The position numbers and the translations under genes were made by a program. Positions 62,287-64,000 of a DNA stretch of 64,000 bases are shown piece by piece. How positions within the stretch are numbered: position 1 is the stretch's first letter; each line of letters starts with the position of its first letter. The stretch comes from Hyaloscypha bicolor E (taxonomy: Eukaryota > Ascomycota > Leotiomycetes > Helotiales > Hyaloscyphaceae). The stretch spans positions 655,119 to 719,118 of the forward strand of contig NW_020194512.1 of assembly GCF_002865645.1 (NCBI RefSeq). Reading direction: 5' to 3'. The notes under the pieces are model-generated. The model was not told the DNA's origin. It ran no database searches and saw only the letters and a program-made list of their open reading frames with translations.

Positions 62287-63342
62287 CTACTTTGTCTCCA
62301 TTCCATTAGCTATAATTATATCTAGATAGCGCTAGTATATCGTCCTTATCCTCTCTCTAATCTCTATATCTGTAATCGTTTCCCAAGCTCTTAAAACAGC
62401 CTGCTAGAGCCGTACTTTGTCCTGGTATACTGCAGGGTCTATCTCTTATAAAAGATCCTTAAGACAGTCCCAAATATTCTCAATTAGAGACAGATCTGGT
62501 AAGAATAGAGGCCAGAAGATTAGTATTATATTCTAGCTCTTTAGAAAAGCGAGTATAGCCTCTGTATTATGCCCCGATCCTCCGTCTTATTAAAATGAGA
62601 GGCCTAGATAATTAAATAGGTAGTTGAGAATTGCTGGGACGGTATACTCGCAATACGATTTTATAGTAATTATCCCCTACTTCTTCTTCCAGAATATACC
62701 CGTCCCTTTACTATATCTTCCACTTATATAGCCCCAGAACATCCACCCAATCTTCCTCTACTACTTATATTAGATATAATCGGGGTAAAAGAGCTCAGAT
62801 ACTCTAATTTTTCTCGTATACCACTATCTTATATAATATCCAGGTTGTACCTAGCTCTCGTCGCTCTAGCAAATCCCATCCCACTAATTATCGGTCCAAG
62901 AAAGGTGCTCTTGTGCCCACTTAAGGCATAGACGCTGATTTTTCTCTGAAATTAGAGGCTTCTTCCTCCTTATACCTCGGCAATATCCCTCCTGTTTAAA
63001 TACTATACAAATAGCCTTCTTACTACAAGTCTAACCAAGCCATTTTGGCAGCTCTTTCATTGGAATATTACGCGAGAGGGAGTTAAACGTAGCCTAATCG
63101 ATAAGGTACTTGCGTTAGGGTGTAGAGAGGAGTGGGTAACGGCCATATCGTTGTTTTTGGGGAGTAGGGCAAAAGGAGAGAGCATAATCGACCTGTCGGC
63201 GGGTAAGCTTGGGGTTCTGGAGAAGTATATCGTGGACAGACCACCCTGCTATATAGTACAGGGTCTGGATACGGAGACGGTCATCTCTACTCGTTGGTTT
63301 GGTAGGTGTTTTTGGTATAGGAATAAAGACTATAGAATCCAT
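62287..63342 (-). pseudogene. Tc1/mariner transposase, copy 2 (DD34E)
   Basis: ATG at 63342 to TAG at 62287, 352 codons without a net frameshift. The N-terminus MDSIVFIPIPKTPTKPTSRD leads into a helix-turn-helix (IAGWSVHDILLQNPKLTRRQ). The catalytic core keeps the DGGSGH-type second Asp segment and LPDLSLIENIWD with Glu. Stops are TAA, TAG and TGA, including one just after STP near 63117. It is inverted relative to copies 1 and 3 and lies between them. A transposase of this kind cuts and pastes DNA into TA sites. Confidence 0.88.
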
Positions 63343-63647
63343 TAAGAGTAAAAGAGAGAGAGAGCGAGAGAGATAAATAGTCTTATAGCGGCGTGAGAAG
63401 ACAGGGGACTTACTATAAAGCACCTGTTCTGACGTATAAACACCAGGTAAACAGCTATTCTGAGTAGTGGAACTATTAAAAGTAACGTCACGGGACGTCA
63501 GCTTACCAATTTCTCCATTTCTGCACGTCAGCTAATTTGTCATGGTATTACCTGACAAATCACGCTACCATATATATATATGCCCCCAAGTCCTTGATTT
63601 AGAAGGCCAGCTACTATTATTAATAAATGTCCATTCCAACAGGAACT
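63343..63647. other. Spacer between Tc1 copy 2 and the MITE
   Basis: Contains the 5' leader of copy 2 (63343-63445, with CTCTC-rich DNA and the shared GCCGCTATAAG motif, read on the minus strand). Next come two copies of an ACGTCA-type motif and an 8-bp hairpin (ATTTGTCA and TGACAAAT near 63533-63559). No gene. Confidence 0.5.
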
Positions 63648-63837
63648 ACCCTGTAATTCTAGCTAGTTCGCCGAGCTAAACCCCTGTAATCAGGTGCAAT
63701 TTACATTTATTGGGGCCATAGGGAGTACGAAGTAAGTACTACCTACGTGGGGTTTTAAAGGTTAATTGACACCTGATTACCTCAATTAGCACCTGATTAC
63801 AGGGTTTCCACCGGCGAACCAGCTAGAATTACAGGGT
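63648..63837. mobile_element. 190-bp palindromic MITE
   Basis: The ends are ACCCTGTAATTCTAGC and its exact complement. The arms of about 50 bp continue with TTCGCCG and a CCTGTAATCAGGTG block, the latter duplicated in the right arm. Intact CpA/TpG. It encodes nothing. Confidence 0.8.
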
Positions 63838-63946
63838 GATCCCACCAATCAGAACAGGTGTCGGAACAGCTAATTACGGTAAGTCTCCTGTTTCTCATGC
63901 CGCTATAAGATACTTCACTCTCGTCTTCTTCTCTCTTAACTTATCA

Positions 63947-64000
63947 ATGGAATCATCAATCTTTATTCCTATACCAAAAACATACTCAAACCCGTCGACT
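63947..64000 (+). pseudogene. Tc1/mariner transposase, copy 3, cut by the window edge
   Basis: ATG at 63947 followed by 18 open codons (ESSIFIPIPKTYSNPST) that match the starts of copies 1 and 2. The 5' leader also shares TTTCTCATGCCGCTATAAG-like sequence with copy 2. Whether this copy is intact cannot be seen here. Confidence 0.75.

Overview
The window looks like an accessory, AT-rich compartment of a filamentous ascomycete (Pezizomycotina). The evidence is GT-AG introns of 61-71 bp, a fungal cysteine-rich secreted protein gene, fungal transposon families (Ty3/Gypsy, Ty1/Copia, Fot1/pogo, hAT, Tc1/mariner), and long tracts depleted of CpA/TpG and rich in TpA. That is the mark of repeat-induced point mutation (RIP). 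In decayed frames almost every stop is TAA or TAG where CAA or CAG would give Gln. The species cannot be named from sequence alone. 

Layout. 1-1125: AT-rich DNA without the RIP signature. 1126-19105: a RIP-ruined Gypsy element (copy A, minus strand) split by a second, 13.2-kb Gypsy element (copy C, plus strand, about 5417-18636), which itself carries a short GC-rich fold-back element at 11404-11549. 19105-27035: an unidentified decayed minus-strand gene split by a 6.8-kb Gypsy element (E, 19935-26708). 27439-31580: a secreted-protein pseudogene split by a hAT element (27931-31361), itself split by a Fot1/pogo element (27990-30172). 31.4-35.1 kb: a GC-normal island with one small cysteine-rich secreted protein gene (32672-33508, apparently frameshifted), a 2EXR-domain gene fragment and the SANT/Myb end of a RIP-damaged gene. 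36.4-43.3 kb: a RIP desert with no recognisable gene. 43.3-59.9 kb: a Copia element (minus strand) split by Gypsy copy B (44518-57693, minus strand). 59.9-64 kb: a cluster of three Tc1/mariner copies with palindromic and minisatellite elements.

How it works together. There is little host function here. The window is mainly a record of nested insertions followed by RIP, with RIP-type stops also in the single-copy genes beside the transposons. The one gene that could be functional is the secreted cysteine-rich protein, an effector-like candidate placed between RIP deserts. The most unusual item is the 13.2-kb Gypsy family: both near-complete copies carry a third reading frame of roughly 900 codons downstream of integrase, where envelope-like genes sit in some retroelements. 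It resembles no protein I know. Five insertion junctions can be closed by eye: four by removing one target-site copy, which restores a continuous reading frame in three, and one by comparison with an empty site in another copy.
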